From positions 15,839,360 to 15,903,359 of the forward strand of contig CM060709.1 of the NCBI GenBank assembly GCA_030686995.1: DNA of 64,000 nt, written 5' to 3'. The DNA comes from Artemisia argyi (lineage: Eukaryota > Streptophyta > Magnoliopsida > Asterales > Asteraceae). How positions within the stretch are numbered: position 1 is the stretch's first letter; the number at the start of each line of letters is the position of its first letter. Below are positions 21,752-32,765 of the stretch, in pieces. A program made the position numbers and the translations under genes. Under the pieces are notes generated by a model. The model did no database searches and was not told where the DNA came from. It was given only the letters and a program-made list of their open reading frames with translations.

Positions 21752-24700
21752 TCACTTGGAGGATGCTTCCAAACACTTCAAACCTTTAGAATTCATTTGA
21801 TCAAATATCTTCTTATACTTTGTCAGCAAATTGAATGCTTGATCATCAGAATCATAGGCTTTCTGCAGCTTAAGTGGTCTATCACTATTAACCATCTGAT
21901 TGACAATATTCCAGTATCTTACCACTGGATAATCCATTTCAGCTAGCATATACAAAGTAATTGGTCCAATAGTTAACATATGAACTCCAGAATCTTGAAA
22001 GAGTCTCCATCTTTTTACCTTGTAATCAGCTATCTCAGTCCATTCAGAATCATCCATTGATGGTTCAAACATAAGTTTAAGAGCTCTCCACAAAACATTA
22101 TCAGAAGAAGTTAAGATATGATCAATTTGATCTATCTCATACTTTTTACCATCAAATTTCTTAGCTCCAAACTTTTCCTTGTATAACTTCCACAAGTCTT
22201 CAACATCCTCTCTATCAAAGTAATGTAGCATCTGCTGAAATCTAAGAAATCTGTAAGACTTACGATCAGATCTCTGGACATCATGAAATGCTCCAATATT
22301 AGTATCATATCCTGTAGTTACTTTGACAATAGGATATTTGACTCCTAATGGTTTAGCATCAACAACTTCAGGATCTTCCATCTTGCCAACCACAGTATAC
22401 TCCTTCAATTTTTCTTTAAGATGCTCAGAAGGAATGTGATCAAGATCATGTTGAAACATATCTCCTTCAGGCATAGAACTGCTTCCTTCTCCTATCTTCC
22501 TCTTCTTCTTTGCAACTGATTTATAAATAACACCTTTTTCTCTTATCACCTTGCACAGAAGAAGTAGTCTTTGCTGCATCACTCTCAAGCTGGTTAACAA
22601 CATTAGCTTCTTGAATTTGCTCTGCTTCAGCTATCTTTTCAGGTACCAACTTCTTGTTCATCTGAGCAATTTGTTCCAAATCCTCAGCACATCCCATAGC
22701 ATAAAAAGTATCTGTTCTCTTCTTTGTTTGTTGATACAAGTCAAAAACTTCTTTATCAGAATAAGCTTTTAACTACACCAATGTCCATCGACCCATATTC
22801 TTTAGATACCTTTCATATTCTTTCCTTTGCTGTTTAACAGTTGGACCTTTGAATATCTCTATCTTTCTTCTAGCAGCAACATTTTCTTTTCTCTTCTTAG
22901 AAGTAAAGTCACTATACCAAGATTGTACATTAAAAGTTGGAACTTCATTATCTTCAATCTGGATCAGCTTATTTAGCTCAATATCAGCAGCAATTCTGAT
23001 CTTCTCATCTACCCATTCATCATACCTTCTTAAGCCTTCAGCCTCCTTTTCAGCTAGCTGTTGATCTTCCATATTAAACAACTCTTGTGCTTTAAGAGCA
23101 GCAGCTGTATCATGTTCAACTTGCAATGGCTTAGGCCAAGAATCAAAAGGTACATCAGTAAAATCAATCCCCTTATACATTATCCTTGGGGTTTCAATTT
23201 GCTTGCCCTTTCCTTTATCAGTAGAAGATGAAGAAATAACCTTCTTTTGTTAAGCAGCAGGTTCTTTAATCACAATCCCTTTTTCAGGTTTTCTAGAGGC
23301 TGATGATTTGATTGTTGTTGTTGTAAGTTGTGATAGTGAAGGAGTTGGTAATGGGGTAGTCTTCTTGCTCAGTAATACCATAGCTTCAGCAGCAGCATTG
23401 TCACCAGACCCAGCAGCAGAGTCTTGTGCATCAGCAGATCCACTAGCAGCAGAGTTAGTGATTTCCTTAGCAGTAGATTCTTGAGCAGCAGAGTCAAGAC
23501 TATCTCCCAACTTCATCAATGTTTCACCCATTAACCCTGTTGCCTTTACTAATTGCTCAGGCTCCAAAGTTGTGAGTTGTTCTACCACCTTATCTTGTGT
23601 AGCAACCACCTCTTCCATAACAACCTCATTCCCTGATTTATCAGCAACAACAAAGTCTCCAGCATCCTGAGGACTTTCAACATCCATATCACCAATCCCT
23701 TGAGCCTCCCTTAAAACCATTCCATCTTTTAAACCCAGAGCACTATCAACTTTTTCAACATTTGCCTCCCCTGAACCCATTGCCTCTTCATTCCTCCCCT
23801 GTTTGGAAGCATCATCTTCCATGTGAGTAGAGACTTCAGGAGAACTAACAACCTGTGAAGTGCCCACTTTCTTCAATCTTTTCAATGAGGCTGAAGATTT
23901 TGATCTTTTTAAGGTCTTTATCTGTTTTTGCAAACTGATGATGGTCTTGTCTTGATCAGCAACAACAGATGAAAGAGTAAGAACTTTGTCCTCCAAGGTT
24001 GTACATTTCAGCCCCAAATTGGTACAAGTAACCGTCAATTCCTGAATTAGTTGCATAATAGTCTCATCACTTCGACCTGTATTACCTGGTCCGAGAGGTG
24101 AATCATGGACATTGTCATCATGTACAAGATTTTCCATCAATTCATTGGTCACTGGTCTGTCCTCATCACTTCGACCTGTGTAACCTGGTCCGAGAGGTGA
24201 ATCTTGGGACATAAACTCAGTATCAAACCTAGTTTGATCATCTGAGCCCCCTGTTTTTGCCATTTGGCTAGGGTTACCATCCTGAGAATTTGATTCATTA
24301 GAATCATCATCTCTAGATGTTGCCTTGGTTTGGGTCTTATTTATGTTATCACTATCCTGCTTTGCTCCTAAGCTAGAAGCAGTAGTGACAGCCCTTGCCA
24401 ACATGTCCTCTCCATCACCTAGGACAGCCTCATCTGGTACAGCCATACTAACACTATCCTGAGGAAGATCAGTGTTCTTTTTGGTTTTCCTACGGATATA
24501 GAGTATTTTTGGTTGTGTAGCAGATGCAGAAAAATTGGGTGTGTGATGGGATTCAGTGGGATGTCCTGATCCTTCACCCTGATTGGTTTGCACAAGTTGC
24601 ACCATGGAAGGTGTAAGATGTGTGTTTTTGCCTGAAAAACCTTTTCCATGTTTAACCAAGAAAGTAAAAGTTTTAGAAACCAATTTTGGAGCATCATAGG

Positions 24701-25346
24701 TAGAAACATGGCCTCTAAACTTTGTAAGTTGTTTTAGAACAAAGAGTTGGATAAACCTTGGATAAAGCAAATAAGTACCAGACTCTTTAATAGTTTGAAA
24801 CATCCCTTCCAAAATCATTCTTGAAAAATTAAATGGGTGACCTTTGCTTAAACATACCATTGCAGAAGCAATAGTAGTACTAAACTCATGCCATCCAGAA
24901 GTTTTAGGACTCAAACAATGAAGAAGAAGATGTATCAAAAACTTGTATTGAGGACAGAGGAGAGATTTTTGAAATTTTAAATTTGTATGATTCCCCTCAT
25001 ATCCCAAATCTTTTAGCCCAGAAAAAATAGCAGAATTAGCAAGGCAAGTGGTCTCTGTTTCATCATTTAGGAGAAAAGTTTCTCTTATGGATGATTCAGT
25101 TACACGAACCTTTTGCCCATCTACTAAAGCACTGACATATTTTTACCCATTTGAAGTTTTGATTTTTGTTGTAAGCCAAAACTATTTGATGTGGGAAACA
25201 AATATAGTAGGATTCACAGTGAGTGCATACTTAAGAGAAGTAGCATTCAAAAATTTTACCATGTCTGTGAGTTCTTCATTAATGGATTTTGCATCAAGAA
25301 CTGCTACACTGTTGTGTTGCTTTGCCCAGGTACGAACGCACTCCAT
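21752..25346 (-). pseudogene. accessory ORF of element E (about 1200 codons, several stops, one frameshift)
   Basis: The start ATG at 25346 gives M-E-C-V-R-T-W-A-K. The N-terminal part has an L-K-Y-A-L-T-V-N-P motif, then L-G-Y-E-G-N, S-L-L-C-P-Q-Y-K-F and F-N-F-S-R, a domain found behind pol in many composite-family copia elements. A Ser/Thr/Pro-rich and acidic middle follows, with a coiled coil near 24000-23890 and Ser-Ala-Ala linkers (23385-23500). Then come charged helices and the C-terminal R-E-D-V-E-D-L-W ... F-E-P ... M-L-A-E-M-D-Y-P domain shared with the ORF at 2-1900. In-frame stops lie at about 25187, 25145, 23250 and 22773, and there is a frameshift near 22560. No membrane segments. 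Function unknown; perhaps a nuclear or chromatin accessory factor. Confidence 0.82.
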
Positions 25347-25761
25347 GAATTAGGGTTTAGGAAAATTGGGAATTATTGACTTTGAGAGAAATAAAGTATT
25401 AGGGTTTGTGATAACTTCAATTTGTGATGTGAGAAAACCAATAAGAAGCATCAATTAGGTTTTAAACTGATTGAAGAAGTTACACATCCTACCCTCACAC
25501 TTTCAACCGTAGCAGCACAATAACACTAGCAGCAGAGTTATAAAACTAGCAGCAGAGTGAAATAATCCAGCAGTAGAGTTGACTAAACAATCTTGGTCAA
25601 AAAGTCAAAGATCCTCAGCATTTAATGTGATGATATGCCATAATCCCTATAAAAAAGAACCAAATCTTTTCCCTAATTTATCACAATCAAACCCTAATCA
25701 CCATCAAAACGCCAATCAACCAAATCAAATCTTCACTTAACCCAAATCAAATCAACTAATC
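25347..25761. promoter_or_regulatory. bidirectional interval with TATA-like box and motif cluster (element E)
   Basis: A 415-bp gap separates the accessory ORF (leftward) from the antisense ORF (rightward). A TATA-like TATAAAAA at 25648-25655 lies 107 bases before the antisense ATG. The intervening leader is CA-rich and AT-rich like plant 5' UTRs, with repeated AAACCCTAA, ACCAAATCAAATC and CAAATCAA. Upstream, four copies of the AGCAGCAGAGT-type motif sit at 25505-25580. F has the same layout. Promoter activity is inferred. Confidence 0.55.
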
Positions 25762-26247
25762 ATGAAATCAACCCCCGAAATCATCAATATCTCTTCTGAT
25801 TCATCATCCGAAGATGATAACCCCTTTGAAACTTATGTACCGCCATTTCGTCCTCCTCATGCTGGTTGTAGAACCAAAGAACAAGCAAAGAAGAGAAAAC
25901 ATGATCTTCCGGTGTTCAAGGATCTCCTAAATTTGAATCAAACCCCCAGCACTTCCAGGGGTAAAGCTGTGATGTCCCCACAATCTCCATCATCTTCAGA
26001 GTCATCAGAAGATACAGCTTGGATACCTGTCAGACAACCATCCCCAAGAGAGCTTGTTTCCCCATTTATCTGCACTTCATCAGATGAGGATGAGCCTCCA
26101 AATGAACCACCTTTCACTCCTGAGAGGCCTCAGTCATCAAGGCCACGACCAAAGAAATCCACCAAGGCAAAGAGGACAAGAAAGACAAACTCTCCTCTTC
26201 CAAAAGAAAGAAAGATTGTTCTTGGACTGCCATGCCCTAGGAAGTAG
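25762..26247 (+). CDS. antisense small acidic/basic ORF of element E, unknown function, SIM-like N-terminus
   Basis: 161 codons on the strand opposite to all other ORFs of element E, convergent with pol and divergent from the accessory ORF. The N-terminus has I-I-N-I-S-S-D-S-S-S-E-D-D: hydrophobics of the form I-I-x-I followed by Ser and acids, the form of a SUMO-interacting motif. A second acidic Ser patch is T-S-S-D-E-D-E-P-P. Basic patches are K-K-R-K-H and the R-P-R-P-K-K-S-T-K-A-K-R-T-R-K region, nuclear-localisation-like. The C-terminus is V-L-G-L-P-C-P-R-K. The ORF at 62759-63151 in element F has the same position, SIM-like start and V-L-x-L-x-C-P-R-K, so it is evolutionarily kept. Sequence 3' of the stop has polyadenylation-like GAATGAATGATAAG. 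Confidence 0.7.
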   Translation: MKSTPEIINISSDSSSEDDNPFETYVPPFRPPHAGCRTKEQAKKRKHDLPVFKDLLNLNQTPSTSRGKAVMSPQSPSSSESSEDTAWIPVRQPSPRELVSPFICTSSDEDEPPNEPPFTPERPQSSRPRPKKSTKAKRTRKTNSPLPKERKIVLGLPCPRK

Positions 26248-26580
26248 TGGTTGTAGGTTGTAGTCATCTGATGTTCTTGCACACTTTAATAGTTTCAGAA
26301 GTTGTTTTTGTAATCTCTTTTGATGTATAAACTTCTGATTTGAATGAATGATAAGTGTGCTTCCTTTTGTTATCTAAATATTGTTCTTTGCAAATCAGCA
26401 TCAAGACTTATTCCTGCACAATATTAGACAAAACACCACAAAGTAAACAAACATATGTACTAGCAGTAGAGTTAGCAGCATAGTACATTGCAATACAAAT
26501 ATATGCTTTATGATAAGCAGCAGAGTAACAAGCAGCACAATGTCTTTACACACTTATACAAAAACAAAGAGATAAGTTTT
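26248..26580. other. interval between the convergent 3' ends of antisense ORF and pol (element E)
   Basis: Non-coding. It holds the likely 3' UTR of the antisense ORF and, at 26463-26545, four more AGCAG(C/T)A-type motifs. Element F has family-specific motifs at the matching place. Confidence 0.5.
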
Positions 26581-29500
26581 TCAAAGATTGATCATACCAA
26601 TATTTGCGATTAAAAATTGAAATCTCCCCACATCAAAATGTTTAGTGAGAAGATCAGCAACATTGTTATCAGTATGAACTTTAACAATTTGAATCAACTT
26701 CTTTTCATAGAATCCCTGATAAAGTGATGCCTTATCTCAATGTGTTTTGTTTTAGAATGAAAAACAGGATTTTTAATTATGCAAAGTGTGCTGTTGTTAT
26801 CAATATGAATTTTGGTATTCATGAAATTGTACCCATAATCCAATAATTGATTCTGCATCCAGAGAACTTGTCCACAACAACTTGAAGCAGCCACATACTC
26901 AGCCTCAGTTGTAGAATTAGCCACCACAGTTTGCTTCTTACATTGCCATGACACCAATCTGCTTCCTAGAAATTGACAACCCCCTGTTGTAGACTTTCTA
27001 TCCAAAGAAGCTCCAGCATAGTCACTATCTGAGTAGGAGACCAAATCAAATGGTGAATCCTTAGGATACCAAATGCCCAATTTTGGTTGATGCCTCAGAT
27101 ATCTAAAAATTCTCTTCACTGCATTAAGATGTGATTCTTTGGGACACACTTGAAATCTTGCATAGGCACACACAGCAAACATGATATCAGGCCTTGATGC
27201 TGTAAGATACATCAATGAGCCAATCATTGACCTGTACAAGTGTATATCCACCTCCTTTCCATATTCATCCTTCAACAATAGCTTATTAGTGTCCATGGTA
27301 GTCTTAGCAGGTTTAGCATCTTCAAAACCAAATTTCTTCAAAATGTCAATGACATACTTATCCTGACTAATAAATATGCCATTTTCTTTCTGTGTAACTT
27401 GAAGACCTAAAAAGAAAGTGAGTTTTCCCATTGAACTCATAGCAAACTTGTCCTTCATAAGCTTCTCAAAACTAACACACATGGCTTTGTTTGTAGACCC
27501 AAAGATGATGTCATCAACATAAATTTGAACCAGCAAAATATCATCCTTTTGTCTTTTGAGAAACAAAGTTTTATCAATCTTTCCTCTACTAAACCTAGAT
27601 TCTAGCAAATATGTTGACAAAGTATCATACCAAGCTCTAGGAGCTTGATGTAAGCCATACATTGCTCTATTCACCTTGTAAACCTTGTCAGGATGATCAG
27701 GGTCTTCAAATCCTGGTGGTTGAGACACATACACCTCTTCTGTAATGGTCCCATACAGAAAGGCACTTTTTACATCCATTTGATACACTACAAAATCTTT
27801 GTATGAAGCATAAGCCAAAAATATTCTGATTGCTTCTATTCTTGCCACTGTAGCAAATACCTCATCATAATCAAGGCCTTCTTGTTGTGTGTATCCCTGT
27901 GCTACTAACCTTGCTTTATTCCTTATAACAATTCCTCTCTCATCCCTTTTGCATCTGAAAACCCATTTTGTGCCAATCACTCTTTTTCCATTTGGCAGTT
28001 CAACCAAAGTCCAAACCTCTTGCAGCTTTAATTGTAGAAGCTCATCTTGCATTGCTTCCACCCAACTTGCTTCTTGTAAGGCTTTGTAAGTGTTTTTGGG
28101 TTCAATTTGAGAAAGAAAACATGCAAACAGGCAATTTTGAAGATCTTTATGACTATTTCTTTGATGCAGTGATCTGGCAAAGAAACTTTGATGTTCAAGA
28201 TCTTTCAAAGCTTTAGTCATCTGCCTAGTTTGAATAGATGATTGTGGATCACTTAGAATTTGATCTTTGGGATGATCCTTGAGTATTCTTGTGGTAGTTG
28301 TAGGACTAACAGGAATATTGAGTTCCAAGTTAGTAAAATCAGCAGAAGCTCCAAATAACTGACCATCAAGAACATCATCATCTGTGCCATAGTAAATATT
28401 CTCAAGAGGAGGCATATTTGGATCATCAGGGTAGATAGAATCAACAATGGGTCTACCCTGAGAGTCCAAATGAGGAAACATTGAAGTAGCAGTAGAGTTA
28501 GTAGGCTTGGAAGCAGAGTGTGGTGGAGCAGTAGTTGTAACTTTTGGCCTAGCAGTAGAGTCTGTTGAGTTAGCAGCAGAGTCTTCTGGCTTTGTAGGAG
28601 AGACATCAACAACTATTTTGGGATCCACATTTGTTTCTTTTTCTGCTTCAATAGGAATTTCAATATCTTCTTAAGTTTCCTTAGATTTCTCTTCAGTAAC
28701 CACATCATCTTTAGGACCTAGATCAGTCTGAGAGGGTAGTAGAGTAGGACCAACCTTAAGTTTCTCAAACAAAACAAATTCTTCTTGTGGCTTGTCAACA
28801 CTAGCAATAACTGGTACATAGTTCATTGTTTTGGTAAGCATATCCACATTAAACAGCCATTCTGGTCCTTTTCCTTCAGAATTTGATGTGTTCTCAGAAA
28901 ACTTAATATGCAAAGTCTCCTCTACATGTTTGGTCCTCTTATTGTATACTCTGAAAGCTTTACTAATCACAGAGTAACCCACCAAATTTCCTTCATCAGC
29001 TTTTTCATCAAATTTGCCTAGCTGATCCTTAGTGTTCAAAATAGTAACAGGACATCCAAATGGTTTGAGAAAATCAATCAGTGGCTTCTTTCCATGAAAT
29101 AACTCATATGGAGTCTTATTATGAGGCTTGACTACCTTACTTCTGTTCTACACAAAGCATGCAGTGTTCACAGCTTCAGCCCAAAAAGGAATAGGTAGTT
29201 TTGAATCAGATAACATTGTTCTTGCAGCCTCAATAAGTGTCCTGTTTCTTCTTTCTGCAACACCATTCTGTTGTGGAGTTCTTGCTACACTGTACTGTCT
29301 AAGAATTCCTTTCCCCACACAGAATTGATTCATCACACTATTCTTGAACTCAGTACCATTGTCACATCTGATTATCTTCACCTTGTGATTGTACAGGTTT
29401 TCAACTCTTGTAATAAATGCCTTGAGTATTTCTGGAGTTTCATCTTTAGTAGCAAGAAAGAATACCCAAGTAAACCTGCTAAAGTCATCAGTGACAACAA

Positions 29501-30203
29501 GACAATATGACTTCTTGTTCAAGCTTTTGACAAATACAGGCCCAAATAAGTCCATATGCAATAGATGTAGTGGCTCAGTATTTGTGTTCACAGTCTTGGA
29601 CTTGAATGAAACTCTGTGTTGTTTACCCTTTTGACATGCAACACAAATTTCACAATTTTCAAAAGTCTTTGTAGGCATTCCTCTGACCAGATTTCCTTTT
29701 ACCAATTTGTTCATGGTCTTGTAGTTCAGATGTCCCAATCTCCTGTGCCATAATTTGGACTCATCAACAGCGGCTTTTGCAATTAGACAAGTCAAAGTCC
29801 TCTTAGGAACAATGTTCTTAATATGGTCACTGTATATATTCTCTTTTCTAGGGACCTTCAAAAGTACAGATTTGTCATCTGGCAATTGATAGTCAGGAGA
29901 AAGGATCATACACTCAGTGTCTGTAAAAAGAACAAAGTTCTTTTTGTCACACATTTGTGAGACACTAAAAAGATTAAACTTAAGTCCATTCACAAGAAAC
30001 ACCTTCTCAAAGTCCAAATTTCCAGTCTTAAGAGTTCCTATTCCAACAATCTTTCCACCTTTTGGATCATTCCCAAAAGCAACATAACCACCATCAAAAG
30101 CCTCAAAGTCTTCAAGTTGAGACTCATCTCCTGTCATGTGACCAGAACATCCACTGTCAACAATAACCATATCCTTAAGCTCATCCAGTAGATTGACCTG
30201 CAC
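26581..30203 (-). pseudogene. copia pol of element E: protease, integrase, RT, RNase H
   Basis: Order on the minus strand: protease I-V-D-S-G-C-S (about 30160); G-A-G-pre-integrase L-W-H-R-R-L-G-H with C-V-A-C-Q-K-G-K-Q-H; integrase catalytic Asp in H-M-D-L-F-G-P, second Asp in R-C-D-N-G-T-E-F-K, and Glu in N-G-V-A-E-R-R-N-R. A Ser/Ala-rich linker (28480-28580) follows. RT has [11 protein letters not shown] and the Y-V-D-D-I-I-F-G-S active site (about 27505). RNase H has S-D-Y-A-G-A-S and T-E-A-E-Y-V-A-A. In-frame stops lie at 29148-29150 (TAG in place of Gln in F-V-Q-N-R) and 28671-28673 (TAA). A one-base deletion near 26713 shifts the last ~45 codons. Catalytic residues are otherwise present. 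Confidence 0.9.
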
Positions 30204-30249
30204 ATGAAAAGTAGAGACATTAGTTCCTCTTGACGACCCAAGCCATTAC
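30198..30249 (-). promoter_or_regulatory. possible 52-nt intron at the gag-pol boundary of element E
   Basis: On the minus strand, GTAATG (donor-like) is followed by CTAAT (branch-like), a pyrimidine-rich TCTCTACTTTTCATG and GTGCAG (acceptor-like). Gag stops (TAA) inside it. Removing it would join gag to protease in phase 0. Element B has a strong acceptor-like TTTCTTTGTTGTAG at the matching place. 52 nt is below the usual plant minimum, so this is tentative. Confidence 0.3.
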
Positions 30250-32765
30250 TGACTTGGATCTGCCATGTGCATCAACATAATCAAATTTCTTTAAATCACT
30301 TGATGCACTACTATCCTTGGAAACAGAATTTGAACCATTTGTTTTTGGTTTCCAAGTCCAGCAAGCTGAGGCCTTAACAGCATAAAAGTGATTACCAACA
30401 ACTGTGTTTGTTAAAACTTTTGGCTCAGAAGTAGAAAGTTTTGTACTAGCAGCAGATTGCTTGCTAGCAGCAGAGTGCATACTGGCAGCAGAATGCTTAC
30501 TAGCAGTAGAGCCAGTAGAAGAACTAGTTGTTGATTTGAAAACACCATTTGATTTAGCAGCATAAATAGATCTAGTAGCACCAGATCTCAACAAAACAGC
30601 TCTTGGAACCATGTTTCTATTAGGATGTGGGTGAGTTTGTTTAGTTACATATTTGTGATTCACCCTAGTGTATTGATTCCAAACAGGCTTTTGGTGTTCA
30701 GGGCATCTAACAATCAAGTGGTCAAAGCTACCACACTTATAACAAGCCTTCTTTTGTAATTGAAACTGATTACCTAATCTGTTTGAAACTAGGTTGTTGA
30801 AGTTTCTCTGGTTACCCCTAGGGTTATTATTGAACCTTTCCATCTGTTCTCTAGGTATATCATTGTATTCTACCGTTTTCCTAGAGAAGTTATTTCCTAA
30901 AACAGGTTTGATAAACTTAACCTGTTCCATTTTAGGTTTAAACTTGGTAGGAATTTCTTCCTTTTTCACATTTTGTGTTTGTTTAATCTGTTCCTCATCA
31001 CTGCCAGTATCAGAATACCAATCCTCAATAATTGGAGCTTCAGGAAATTTTCTATCCTCAACCTTAGGTGTTTCAATTTTACTTGTACTACATTCACCTA
31101 CAGGTTTTTCAATACTTAGCTCACTAATGAAGGATAGTTCTTTTCCTGGTGGAGCAAAAGCACTTTTGGCTGAGGAGCCACTTCATTATACCCAATTCCA
31201 CTACCTTTTCTCATCAAATTATTCTCAATGGATTTATGAACCATATCAGAAGCAAATTGTTGTTTTTGTACTCTTACTACATGTTTATCTTTTTCAGCAA
31301 GAGCTTCCTCTTTTTCTTTTTCTGCTTCTACCAACTTATTTTTAAGAACTTCTACTTCACTGTTTTTCTTAAAAATTTCTATATCTCTGAGATTAAGTTG
31401 ATCTACATATTCCTTCTCACACTCTTTAAGATATTCTAATCTTCTTTCAACATTTTCAATACCTACTTTGTAACCTAAGTTATCAAGTTTTAGGTGTTCA
31501 ATTTCTTTATTTAAACTCTCATTCCTAGACTTAAGTTCTTCTATAGTGTCAGCACAAGATTTAAAAGAACACATAGATAAGTCTGAATCATTAGATACCT
31601 CAGAGTCAGAGCCTGATGATGAACCATAAGCCATAAGTGCAAAGTTCTGCACCTTGGGTTGATCAACAGCTACCAAAGAGAAGTTTGGTTCTTCTTCAGC
31701 CATATCACTCCAATCATAATCTCCCAGTCCATCACAAGACACCAGTGCAGTAGTCTTTGATTCTTCAGTAACCTTCTTTGCAGCATCAGCATTCTTCTTT
31801 GGAGCTCTACATTCTCTAGCAAAATGTCCCTTCCTGTTGCAGTTGTAGCATTCTATCTTTGATTTGTCAAAGCCTGGACTGTCTTTAGCTTTATACTTGA
31901 CTTCTTTTCCAGTCTTTTTCAAGAACTTTCTTGCCCTCAAAGTTAACATAGCCATTTGCCATTTAAGATCAATTTCTTCAAGATCATCAGGATCAATGTA
32001 ATCCAAATCTTGATTTAAGACATGTGATCTTATAGTAGTTGTGAGCTCAGCCAAGAATGCACACAAAGCAATATCACTAGTAGAGATCTTATCATTTGAA
32101 CTGGAAGCAGATCCATCAGCAGTAGAGACTCCATAAGCAGTAGAATGAGCAGCAGAGTGAGATTCTTTTCCTTTAGAGGATACAAAGGCAAGATTTTGAG
32201 TACCAGAGGATGAAGTAGAAGAGGTAGATAGTTCTGCTTCATACACTCTTAAATTGTTGTAGAGACTCTCCAACTTCATAGTATCAAAATCAGGCTTATT
32301 CCTCCACACAACTGTGTGCATACTCCATTCAGGTGCAAGACTTCTAAGAAATTTTAGATTTACATCTTCTTGTGGAACCACATAACCAACAAGCTTTAGA
32401 TGTCTAACAAGTTGGTTTAGCCTGTTGTATGTGCCAATAATTTTCTCTCCACTTTCAGAAGTAAAATTCTCAAACTGATGCTTCAGCATGTTTTTCCTAG
32501 ATTTCTTAGTAGCATCATTCCCTCCAAACCTGAATTCAACAGCATTCATCAATTCTTTTCCAGATTCACAGTCATCAAAGTCCATTTGAAATTCATTAGG
32601 TATTCCCATTAAGAGAATACTATGTGCTTTGATTTCCATCTTTCTTACTGTATTTGCTTCAGCAGACTTTATTGGTATCTCCTTACCATCAGCACTCTTC
32701 TCATGCACAGAATCACCATTAACAATAACATTCCACATGTTGAAATCAATCATTCGGAAAATCAT
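30220..32765 (-). pseudogene. copia gag of element E (5'-truncated, one frameshift)
   Basis: It begins inside the gag domain (D-F-N-M-W-N-V-I-V-N-G), so the natural N-terminus is lost; the first Met codons there are not the native start. Zinc knuckle C-Y-N-C-x4-H-x4-C near 31845, then a long coiled coil (31580-31270), a frameshift near 31165, and a second knuckle C-Y-K-C-x4-H-x4-C near 30735. Ser-Ala-Ala repeats H-S-A-A-S lie at 30440-30510. It ends with M-A-W-V-V-K-R-N and a stop. Two such knuckles separated by a coiled coil match element B and are typical of Sirevirus-like gag. Confidence 0.86.

Larger units (their letters stand above)
21227..32765 (-). mobile_element. SIRE-like Ty1/copia element E (5' LTR missing)
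   Basis: On the minus strand: gag from 32765, protease-integrase-RT-RNase H to about 26581, a spacer with an antisense gene, a very long accessory ORF (25346-21752), polypurine tract and 3' LTR (21691-21227). The 5' LTR, primer site and first gag codons are missing; at 32765/32766 the sequence switches to a gypsy LTR. The left end is an intact insertion end next to Athila leader sequence. Coding parts carry a handful of stops and frameshifts but are otherwise well kept. Confidence 0.9.
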
